Source: Serratia nevei
Lineage (GTDB): Bacteria; Pseudomonadota; Gammaproteobacteria; Enterobacterales; Enterobacteriaceae
Assembly: GCF_024160145.1 (NCBI RefSeq)
Contig: NZ_JAMYWQ010000045.1
Coordinates: 1-37,064 of the forward strand
DNA length: 37,064 nt
Direction: 5' to 3'
Shown here: positions 18,142 to 27,905 of the stretch, in pieces
Layout: every line of letters starts with the position of its first letter
How positions within the stretch are numbered: position 1 is the stretch's first letter
Translations under genes and position numbers: made by a program
Notes under the pieces: generated by a model
Databases searched by the model: none
Seen by the model: the letters and a program-made list of their open reading frames with translations, nothing else
What the model was told of the DNA's origin: nothing

Positions 18142-18947
18142 CGCGCATCCTGCGCCAGCAGCGCCCGGCAGCGCGGCTTGTCGTGCGGTGCCTGCAGCAG
18201 TTCGCAAATCGTGCCGCACAGCTCGATTTGCTGCGGGTCGGCATCGTCCAGGCTGAAGCCCGCGCCGAACACGAACAGCGGCACCTGGCGCTCTTCCGGC
18301 AACACGCCGCCGTGGCTGCGATCGTCGTTCATGCCGTGGTCGGCGGTGACCAGCACCTGGTAACCGGCGGCCAGCCACTCGGGCAGATAGCGTGACAGCG
18401 AACCGTCGGCGCGGCGCGCCGCGTTACGGTACTGCGGCGAAGAGAGGCCGAAGCGGTGCCCGGCGTCGTCGATGTTCATCGGGTGGATCAGCAGAAAGTC
18501 CGGCTGATGACGCAGACGCAGGCTTTCGGCGTCGTCGAACAGATGGCTGTCGGGATAGCCGTCGTCGTAATAGAAATGCCCGTGCTGGATCGGCAGCTCA
18601 GGCGCGTCGGTATGGCGGTCGCGCGCGGCATCGAACGGCGTGCGGTTATACAATTCGCTGAACCAATGATACGCGGCGGCGGCGGTGGTCAGCCCGGCGG
18701 CGCGCGCGTAATGAAACACGCTTTGTTGATGAGAAAGGCGCGAGACGTGGTTGTGCACCACGCCGCTCTCCACCGGCGTCACGCCGGTGAGGATGCATTC
18801 ATACAGCGGCCGGGAGAGCGAGGGCAGCTCGCTCTCCAGCAGGTACAACCGTCCGCGTCCCGCCGCGCATTCGGCCTGCAGATAGCCCATGGCGTCGTGC
18901 GCCACCCGGTAGTTGAGGCCGTCCAGCAGTACGAGGATCGTTTTCAT
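18138..18947 (-). CDS. Alkaline-phosphatase-superfamily hydrolase (phosphodiesterase/nucleotide pyrophosphatase type)
   Basis: Small (269-residue) member of the two-metal phosphohydrolase superfamily. Superfamily positions can be matched: Asp9 in LVLLDGLNY, probable nucleophile Ser45 in PSLSRPLYECILTG (normally Thr or Ser in PTxTxPNHxxLxTG), Asp160 and His164 in NIDDAGHRFG, Asp203-His204 in VTADHGM, and His212 in RSHGG. The full metal set therefore looks intact and the enzyme is probably active. No signal peptide is evident, so it should act in the cytosol on the imported compound. It is sandwiched between the binding-protein gene (11-bp gap) and the first permease (4-bp overlap). It could be a phosphodiesterase, phosphonate hydrolase or phosphatase; the substrate is unknown. 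Confidence 0.8.
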   Translation of the reverse strand: MKTILVLLDGLNYRVAHDAMGYLQAECAAGRGRLYLLESELPSLSRPLYECILTGVTPVESGVVHNHVSRLSHQQSVFHYARAAGLTTAAAAYHWFSELYNRTPFDAARDRHTDAPELPIQHGHFYYDDGYPDSHLFDDAESLRLRHQPDFLLIHPMNIDDAGHRFGLSSPQYRNAARRADGSLSRYLPEWLAAGYQVLVTADHGMNDDRSHGGVLPEERQVPLFVFGAGFSLDDADPQQIELCGTICELLQAPHDKPRCRALLAQDAR

Positions 18948-18958
18948 GGTGCGTTAAC

Positions 18959-20020
18959 TCACTGCTGCATAAACATAATGACGTTTTCCTGCCACAGGCG
19001 CGGCAGCGCTTTGGCACTCTGTTCCCAGGCCGCCGGATCGGCGATCGGGTGCGCGTTCTTGTACTGCTCGGCCGGCAGCAGCTTGGCCTTGACGTCGTCC
19101 GGCAGCGTCAGGTGCTCGGCGCGGATCGGGCGGGCATAGCCGCGCGCCAGGTTGATCTGGCCGGCGTCGGAGAAGATGTATTCGCGCGCCAGCTTGGCGG
19201 CGTTCGGGTGCTTGGCGTATTTGTTGATGATGGTGGTATAGCCGGAGGTGATCGAGCCGTCCGATGGGATCAGCACTTCAAAGCGGGTTTTGTCGATCTG
19301 GTCGCGGTAGTTCAGGCCGTTGAAGTCCCATACCACGCCGACCTGCACTTCCCCTTTCTCCAGCGATGCGATCACCGGGTTGCTCAGGCTCAGGCGGCCG
19401 GCCTTGGCCAGCTTGCCGAAGAATTCCAGGCCCGGCTTGAGGTTTTTCTCGTTGCCGCCCATGGCATAGGTGGCCGCCAGCACGCCGCTGGCCGCCTGCG
19501 ACGCGGTGCCGACGTCGCCGATGGTGACCTGATAGCTGCCCTTCAGCAGATCGGCCCAGCTGTGCGGGATGTCTTTCACCTGCTGCTTGTTGATGATGAA
19601 GGCGATGGTGCCGGTGTAAGCCAGCGCCCAGTGGCCGTCTTTGTCTTTCGCCCAGTCCGGCACCTGATCCCAGGTGGAGGGTTTGTACGGCTGCGTTACG
19701 CCCTTCTGCACCGCCACCGGGCCGAAGGCCGCGCCGACGTCACCGATGTCCGCCGTGGCGTTGTTCTTTTCCGCATCGAATTTGGCGATCTCCTGTGCGG
19801 AGCTCATGTCGGTATCGACATGCTTCAGGCCGTATTTGCTCAACAGATCTTGCCAGGTGCCTTTCCAGTTGGCCCAGCTGTCCGGCATGCCGACGCTGTT
19901 GACTTCGCCTTCTTTTTTCGCGGCCTGCTCCAGCGCCGCCAGATCGGTATCCGCGGCCCAGCTCATCTGGCTGGATAACACGATGGCACTGGTTAACACA
20001 GAAGCGCACAAACGTTTCAT
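18959..20020 (-). CDS. Periplasmic ABC transporter substrate-binding protein (PhnS/AfuA class)
   Basis: Periplasmic receptor of 353 residues that would deliver ligand to the permeases. The signal peptide is MKRLCASVLTSAIVLSSQMS, with cleavage likely after SWA. The mature part begins ADTDLAALEQAAKKEGEVNSVGMPDSW, typical of type II extracellular binding proteins of the iron, polyamine and aminoethylphosphonate group. DIGDVGAAFGPVAVQKG and VGVVWDFNGLNYRDQ are likely hinge or ligand regions. First gene of the operon, with TGGAG 9 nt upstream of ATG 20020. A 16-bp perfect palindrome (20052-20067) lies in its leader. No phnW, phnX or phnA is nearby, so aminoethylphosphonate cannot be assumed as ligand. 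Confidence 0.85.
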   Translation of the reverse strand: MKRLCASVLTSAIVLSSQMSWAADTDLAALEQAAKKEGEVNSVGMPDSWANWKGTWQDLLSKYGLKHVDTDMSSAQEIAKFDAEKNNATADIGDVGAAFGPVAVQKGVTQPYKPSTWDQVPDWAKDKDGHWALAYTGTIAFIINKQQVKDIPHSWADLLKGSYQVTIGDVGTASQAASGVLAATYAMGGNEKNLKPGLEFFGKLAKAGRLSLSNPVIASLEKGEVQVGVVWDFNGLNYRDQIDKTRFEVLIPSDGSITSGYTTIINKYAKHPNAAKLAREYIFSDAGQINLARGYARPIRAEHLTLPDDVKAKLLPAEQYKNAHPIADPAAWEQSAKALPRLWQENVIMFMQQ

Positions 20021-20051
20021 AACTGATGCTCCAGGTGGTAGTGTGGGGATG

Positions 20052-20067
20052 GCTGGACTAGTCCAGC
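20052..20067. promoter_or_regulatory. 16-bp perfect palindrome, candidate operator of the ABC operon
   Basis: GCTGGACTAGTCCAGC is perfectly symmetric and lies between the divergent regulator and binding-protein genes, 32 bp upstream of the latter's ATG. A TATAAT -10 for the minus-strand operon (complement of 20102-20107) places it about 28-43 bp downstream of the predicted start, suited to repression. GntR-family regulators of the UTRA type commonly bind such short palindromes. A related half site, TGGTCTACC, occurs near 20165-20173. Confidence 0.5.
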
Positions 20068-20101
20068 AAGGACCAAACCAATCTAGCGGACGAATGTGAT
20101 A

Positions 20102-20107
20102 ATTATA
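20102..20107 (-). promoter_or_regulatory. Candidate -10 element of the ABC operon
   Basis: A perfect TATAAT on the minus strand about 82 bp upstream of the binding-protein ATG. No good -35 hexamer was found at 16-18 bp, which would suit an activator-dependent or weak promoter. Confidence 0.35.
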
Positions 20108-20213
20108 TGTCAGCTTAAAAAAGCGACAGTTTTATCACCCATTGCAACGGCGAAAACGCGACGCTGGTCTACCTTAAGGGAGGCCAAACGCACTGAAACG
20201 GGACACCCGCTGT

Positions 20214-20924
20214 ATGAGTGAAGCACCGACCACCGTCGCCACCATCTGCCAAACGCTGAACGCCCGCATCACCGCAGGCGAGTTTGCCGTGGGCGGCAAA
20301 CTGCCCTCCGAACGCGCCCTGAGCGAACAATTCGCCACCACCCGCATTACCTTGCAGGAGGCGCTCGGCCAGCTGGAGGCGCAGGGCGTCATCTACCGCC
20401 AGGTGCGGCGCGGCTGGTTCATCTCGCCCCCGCGTCTTATCTACAACCCGCTGCAGCGCAGCCATTTTCACGCCATGGCGCAGCAGCAGGGGCGTGCCGC
20501 CCATACCGAGGCGATCGACAGCGCGCCAGTCACGCTCGACGCGCCGCTGGCCGCCCGCCTGGCGCTGCCCCCCGGCGCCGAGGCCTATCGCATTCGCCGG
20601 CTGCGCTATATCGACGGGCGCGCGGTGCTATACTGCGAGCACTACCTCAACCCGGCCTACTTCCCCGGCATTCTGGACGAAGACCTGACCCAGTCGCTGA
20701 CCGCGCTGTACGCCGCGCGCTACGGCATCCACTACGGGCGGGTGCGTTTCGACATGCTGCCCACCCTGCTGCCGCAGCCGGCCGCCGCCATGCTGAAGGT
20801 GACCTACGGCAGCCCGGCGCTGTTCATTACGCGGGTGAACCGCGATCAGCACGACCGGGTGATCGATTGCGACCTGGAGTATTGGCGTTACGATGCGCTG
20901 CACATCGACGTGGAAGCGCAGTAA
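20214..20924 (+). CDS. GntR-family transcriptional regulator with UTRA domain (HutC/PhnR subfamily)
   Basis: DNA-binding regulator of 236 residues. The N-terminal winged helix is visible as TICQTLNARITAGEFAVGGKLPSERALSEQF followed by the recognition region TTRITLQEALGQLEAQGVIYR. The C-terminal UTRA ligand domain runs from about residue 80 (AYRIRRLRYIDGRAVLYCEHYLNP; GSPALFITRVNRDQHDRVID). It is divergent from the ABC operon and most likely controls it in response to the imported compound. It resembles PhnR of the Salmonella aminoethylphosphonate locus in type. The start is uncertain: ATG 20214 has no good ribosome-binding site, whereas a strong AAGGGAGG (20176-20183) sits 9 nt before an in-frame CTG at 20193. 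It converges on metH. Confidence 0.88.
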   Translation: MSEAPTTVATICQTLNARITAGEFAVGGKLPSERALSEQFATTRITLQEALGQLEAQGVIYRQVRRGWFISPPRLIYNPLQRSHFHAMAQQQGRAAHTEAIDSAPVTLDAPLAARLALPPGAEAYRIRRLRYIDGRAVLYCEHYLNPAYFPGILDEDLTQSLTALYAARYGIHYGRVRFDMLPTLLPQPAAAMLKVTYGSPALFITRVNRDQHDRVIDCDLEYWRYDALHIDVEAQ

Positions 20925-20929
20925 ATGAC

Positions 20930-20951
20930 AAGGGCGCATCGCTGCGCCCTT
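20930..20951. terminator. Hairpin between convergent regulator gene and metH
   Basis: A 9-bp stem AAGGGCGCA/TGCGCCCTT encloses a TCGC loop, 5 bp after the regulator stop and 10 bp after the metH stop. There is no long U-tract on either strand. Its position between convergent genes argues for a shared bidirectional terminator. Confidence 0.5.
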
Positions 20952-20961
20952 AAAGAGGAAA

Positions 20962-24642
<3,681 letters not shown>

Positions 24643-24742
24643 TGTAACCCCTTCCATTGCCATCCCGCCCATCGCTCAACTGCCGCAAAAACCAACGAGT
24701 CATCCTAGCACAGCTTGTAGGGACAAAGGGCCAGGCGACCAT

Positions 24743-24755
24743 TGAGAGTTTTTCA
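24743..24755. promoter_or_regulatory. Possible MetR site between metH and iclR
   Basis: TGAGAGTTTTTCA matches the MetR consensus TGAANNNNNTTCA with one mismatch and lies about 100 bp upstream of the metH start. MetR activates metH in enterobacteria. Single-site matches of this short motif are common by chance. Confidence 0.3.
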
Positions 24756-24813
24756 GGTTGTGTGCCAACACCTCCGATGAGCTGGCGACGGCTTGCAATT
24801 CATCGACAAAAAA

Positions 24814-24828
24814 CGAAAATGAATTCCA
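24814..24828. promoter_or_regulatory. Candidate IclR operator (autoregulation)
   Basis: CGAAAATGAATTCCA matches the IclR box TGGAAATNATTTCCA at 11 of 14 defined positions and lies 25 bp upstream of the iclR ATG. IclR represses its own gene in E. coli through a box in this position. Confidence 0.65.
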
Positions 24829-24853
24829 TCATACGGAAAAAGGAATCTCACCC

Positions 24854-25684
24854 ATGGCCACTCCTGCTCCCGCCAAACGCGGCAAGAAGCCCCGCGCAGC
24901 AGCCCCGGCCGCCAGTGCGGCGACCGGCCAGGTACAATCGTTGACCCGTGGCCTGAAGCTGTTGGAGTACATTTCGGAAGCCCAGGGCAACGTGGCGCTG
25001 ACCGATCTGGCGCAGCAGGCCGGCCTGCCGAACTCCACCACTCACCGCCTGCTTACCACCATGCAGCAGCAGGGATTCGTGCGCCAGGTCGGCGATCTCG
25101 GCCTGTGGACCATCGGCTCGCACGCCTTTGTGGTCGGCAGCAGCTTCCTGCAAAGCCGCAACCTGCTGGCGATGGTGCATCCGACGCTGCGGCGCCTGAT
25201 GGAAGAGTCCGGCGAAACCGTCAACCTGGCGGTGCTGGATACCAGCGAGTACCAGGCAATCATCATCGATCAGGTGCAGTGTACTGCGCTGATGCGCATG
25301 TCGGCGCCGATCGGCGGTAAACTGCCGATGCACGCCTCCGGCGCCGGCAAGGCGTTCCTCGCCACCCTGCCGGACGATCAGGTGACCAAACTGCTGCACA
25401 AGAAAGGCATGCACACCTACACGCCGCACACCCTGACGCCGCACAACCTGAAAGAGGGGCTGGCGCAGATCCGCAAACAGGGCTTCTCCTTTGACGACGA
25501 AGAGCACGCGCTCGGCCTGCGCTGCGTGGCGGCCTGTATCTTCGACGAGCACCGCGAAGCCTTCGCCGCCATCTCCATCTCCGGCCCGGTGTCGCGCATC
25601 ACCGACGATCGCGTGATCGAACTGGGGGCGCTGGTGATCCACGCGGCGAAAGAGATCAGCCTGGCCTACGGCGGCGTGCGCTGA
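24854..25684 (+). CDS. iclR: Glyoxylate bypass operon repressor IclR
   Basis: Transcriptional repressor of aceBAK, 276 residues. The order is a basic Ala/Lys/Pro-rich N-terminus (AKRGKKPRAAAP), a winged helix-turn-helix (LTDLAQQAGLPNSTTHRLLTTMQQQGFVR) and an IclR effector domain (MRMSAPIGGKLPMHASGAGKAFLA; EEHALGLRCVAACIFDEH) that senses small acids such as glyoxylate and pyruvate. It is near-identical to E. coli IclR (274 residues in its common annotation). ATG 24854 was chosen because it gives the same N-terminus and has AAGGA upstream; the long frame from 24758 would read through the operator. Its target aceBAK lies about 5-10 kb away, separated by the gluconate operon. Confidence 0.97.
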   Translation: MATPAPAKRGKKPRAAAPAASAATGQVQSLTRGLKLLEYISEAQGNVALTDLAQQAGLPNSTTHRLLTTMQQQGFVRQVGDLGLWTIGSHAFVVGSSFLQSRNLLAMVHPTLRRLMEESGETVNLAVLDTSEYQAIIIDQVQCTALMRMSAPIGGKLPMHASGAGKAFLATLPDDQVTKLLHKKGMHTYTPHTLTPHNLKEGLAQIRKQGFSFDDEEHALGLRCVAACIFDEHREAFAAISISGPVSRITDDRVIELGALVIHAAKEISLAYGGVR

Positions 25685-25694
25685 TCCCCCCTCC

Positions 25695-25716
25695 GAGGGC
25701 GCCCCTGCGCGCCCTC
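25695..25716 (+). terminator. Possible terminator of iclR
   Basis: An 8-bp stem GAGGGCGC (25695-25702) pairs with GCGCCCTC (25709-25716), 10 bp after the iclR stop, and is followed by a pyrimidine run TCTCTCGATTCCTT rather than a clean T-tract. Confidence 0.5.
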
Positions 25717-25788
25717 TCTCTCGATTCCTTGCTCTGTTGTCAGCATGTAACAGGCTGTCGGCATCCTGTTTAGCACGCAGGAAAAAAG

Positions 25789-25804
25789 CTTGAAGCCGAT
25801 CACA
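25789..25804. promoter_or_regulatory. Possible CRP site upstream of gntK
   Basis: CTTGA-N6-TCACA has one perfect CRP half (25800-25804) and one 3/5 half (25789-25793), with A-rich flank on the left. Its centre is about 70 bp upstream of the predicted gntK start, near the -71 spacing used by class I CRP promoters. The match is imperfect. Confidence 0.35.
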
Positions 25805-25831
25805 GTTAACGATCCTCACGGCGAAAGCCCA

Positions 25832-25860
25832 TTGCAACCGCTCACGCTTCCTTCGACAAT
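25832..25860 (+). promoter_or_regulatory. Candidate promoter of gntK-gntU-edd-eda
   Basis: TTGCAA (25832-25837) and GACAAT (25855-25860) are spaced by 17 bp. Each matches consensus at 4/6. The GntR-type operators begin inside the -10, so repressor binding would block it. Confidence 0.45.
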
Positions 25861-25888
25861 GTTACCGATAACATGTTACCGGTAACAA
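25859..25888. promoter_or_regulatory. Two overlapping GntR-type operators
   Basis: ATGTTACCGATAACAT (25859-25874) and ATGTTACCGGTAACAA (25873-25888) are near-perfect palindromes sharing two bases, with centres 14 bp apart. They have the ATGTTA-N4-TAACAT form bound by the LacI-family gluconate repressor GntR. They cover the predicted -10 and start site of gntK. Confidence 0.8.
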
Positions 25889-25934
25889 ACAAGCTGAACG
25901 AAGGTAACGTCACCCGGTGTTTTGGAGCCAAGCC

Positions 25935-26474
25935 ATGACCAACAATCAAAATCGCATTTACGTCGTTATGGGCGTTTCCGGCAGCGGCAAGTCCGCCGTC
26001 GCCGCCGCCGCGGCCCGCCAACTCTCCGCCGGCTTCCTCGACGGCGACTTCCTGCATCCGCGCAGCAACATCCTGAAGATGGCCGCCGGCGACGCGTTGA
26101 ACGATGACGATCGCGCCCCGTGGCTGGCCGCGCTCAACGACGCCGCCTTCGCCATGCAGCGCACCAACAACGTGTCGATCATCGTCTGCTCGGCGCTGAA
26201 AAAGCAGTACCGCGACCGCCTGCGCGCCGGCAACGGCAACCTGTCGTTCATCTATCTGCACGGCGAATTCCCGGTGATCGAATCCCGCCTGGCGGCGCGT
26301 AACGGCCACTTCTTCAAACCGCAGATGCTGGTCACCCAGTTCGCCGCGCTGGAGCAGCCGGGCGCCGACGAAAGCGACGTGATGGCGATCGACATCAACC
26401 AACCGCTGGACGCGGTGATCGCCGATACCGTGCGCCATATCCAGAGCTTCCTGCCGCAGGACGTGTGCGCGTGA
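25935..26474 (+). CDS. gntK: Gluconokinase, thermoresistant type
   Basis: Phosphorylates gluconate to 6-phosphogluconate with ATP in the cytosol. The 179 residues hold the P-loop GVSGSGKS (13-20), the gluconate/Mg region FLDGDFLHPRSNILKM and the lid region CSALKKQYRDRLRAGNGNLSFIYL, in close agreement with E. coli GntK (175 residues). ATG 25935 has GGAG 7 nt upstream and was preferred over an in-frame GTG at 25917. The stop codon overlaps the gntU start. It is the first gene of a gluconate-to-Entner-Doudoroff operon. Confidence 0.96.
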   Translation: MTNNQNRIYVVMGVSGSGKSAVAAAAARQLSAGFLDGDFLHPRSNILKMAAGDALNDDDRAPWLAALNDAAFAMQRTNNVSIIVCSALKKQYRDRLRAGNGNLSFIYLHGEFPVIESRLAARNGHFFKPQMLVTQFAALEQPGADESDVMAIDINQPLDAVIADTVRHIQSFLPQDVCA

Positions 26475-27808
26475 GTACCGTGACGCTGGTCGGTACCGCA
26501 GTCGGCTCGGTTTTACTGCTGTTATTCCTGGTGATGAAGGCGCGCATGCACGCCTTCGTCGCGCTGATGCTGGTGTCTATCGCCGCCGGCATCTTCTCCG
26601 GCATGCCGCTGGACCATATCGCCGACACCATGCAAAAAGGCATGGGCGACACGCTGGGCTTCCTGGCGATCGTGGTGGCGCTGGGGGCGATGTTCGGCAA
26701 GATCCTGCATGAGGTCGGCGCGCTCGACCAAATTGCGGCGCAATGGCTGAAACGATTCGGACAAAGCAAGGCGCACTACGCGCTCGGCATCGCCGGCCTG
26801 ATCTGCGCGCTGCCGCTGTTCTTCGACGTGGCGGTGGTGCTGCTGATCGGCATCGTATTCGCCGTGGCGCGCCGCACCGACGGCAATATCGTCAAGCTGG
26901 CGATCCCGCTGTTCGCCGGCGTGGCCGCCGCCGCCTCCTTCCTGCTGCCGGGGCCGGTGCCGATGCTGCTGGCTTCGCAGATGAAGGCCGACTTCGGCTG
27001 GATGATCGCCATCGGCCTGGTGGCGGCGGTGCTCGGCATGCTGATCGCTGGCCCGCTGTACGGCAGCTTTATCAGCCGCTTCGTCAACTGGCCAATGCCA
27101 CCGGAAGAGAACGAGCCGACGCTGACCAAGGGCAATCTGCCGTCGTTCGGCTTCAGCCTGGCGCTGGTGCTGTGCCCGCTGGTGCTGGTCGGCATGAAAA
27201 CCATCGGCGCGCGGCTGGTCACCCCCGGTTCGCAGCTGCAGCAGTGGCTGGAGTTTATCGGCCACCCGTTCACCGCCATCCTGCTGGCCTGCCTGATCGT
27301 GATTTACGGCCTGGCGAAACCGCGCGGCATGAGCAACGAACAGACGCTGGCCATCTGCTCCGCCGCGGTGCAACCGGCCGGGATCATCCTGCTGATGACC
27401 GGCGCCGGCGGGGTGTTCAAACAGATCCTGGTGGATTCCGGCGTAGGGCCGGCACTGGGTGACGCCATGATCGGCGCCGGCCTGCCGATCGCCGTGGCCG
27501 CCTTTGCGCTCTCCGCCATGGTGCGGGTGATCCAGGGCTCGGCCACCGTCGCCTGCCTGACCACCGTCGGCCTGGTGCTGCCGGTCACCAGCCAGCTCGG
27601 ATTGAACGGCGGGCAGTTGGCCGCGCTGGCTATCTGCATCGCCGGCGGCTCCATCGTGCTGAGCCACGTCAACGACGCCGGTTTCTGGCTGTTCGGTAAA
27701 TTCACCGGCGCCAACGAACTGCAAACGCTGAAAACCTGGACGGTGATGGAAACGATTCTGGGCAGCGTCGGCGGCGCTATCGGCATGATTGCATTCACGA
27801 TGTTTTAA
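26471..27808 (+). CDS. gntU: Gluconate permease GntU (GntP family)
   Basis: Inner-membrane gluconate:proton symporter of 445 residues with about 12-14 membrane segments. It follows E. coli GntU (low-affinity transporter) rather than GntT: VGSVLLLLFLVMKARMHAF at the N-terminus, CALPLFFDVAVVLL, AASFLLPGPVPMLLASQ, and the C-terminal GSIVLSHVNDAGFWLFGKF. The start was set at GTG 26471 (MSTVTLVGTAVG), which aligns with MTTLTLVLTAVG of E. coli; this GTG shares the TGA of gntK as GTGA, with AGGA 9 nt upstream. The ORF from GTG 26465 would add two residues but leaves only 3 nt to the ribosome-binding site. Confidence 0.95.
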   Translation: MSTVTLVGTAVGSVLLLLFLVMKARMHAFVALMLVSIAAGIFSGMPLDHIADTMQKGMGDTLGFLAIVVALGAMFGKILHEVGALDQIAAQWLKRFGQSKAHYALGIAGLICALPLFFDVAVVLLIGIVFAVARRTDGNIVKLAIPLFAGVAAAASFLLPGPVPMLLASQMKADFGWMIAIGLVAAVLGMLIAGPLYGSFISRFVNWPMPPEENEPTLTKGNLPSFGFSLALVLCPLVLVGMKTIGARLVTPGSQLQQWLEFIGHPFTAILLACLIVIYGLAKPRGMSNEQTLAICSAAVQPAGIILLMTGAGGVFKQILVDSGVGPALGDAMIGAGLPIAVAAFALSAMVRVIQGSATVACLTTVGLVLPVTSQLGLNGGQLAALAICIAGGSIVLSHVNDAGFWLFGKFTGANELQTLKTWTVMETILGSVGGAIGMIAFTMF

Positions 27809-27812
27809 ATCC

Positions 27813-27886
27813 TAAATCGCCCCCGGCCTTGCACACCAGGGCTGCAAATCACCCCGGGGGCACCGCCACAGGCGGCGACGATAACA
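27813..27886 (+). other. Intercistronic gap gntU-edd with long-range inverted repeat
   Basis: GCCCCCGG after the gntU stop and CCGGGGGC about 25 nt later can pair to form a stem with a large loop. No T-tract follows. It may modulate RNA stability between the permease and the catabolic genes rather than terminate. Confidence 0.35.
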
Positions 27887-27905
27887 ACAGCAATGTGAGG
27901 AAGGC

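Noticed and set aside
20100-20135. Pho box upstream of the ABC operon
   Set aside because: CTGTC and CTGACAT occur on the minus strand, but their starts are 16 bp apart rather than the 11 bp needed for PhoB direct repeats.
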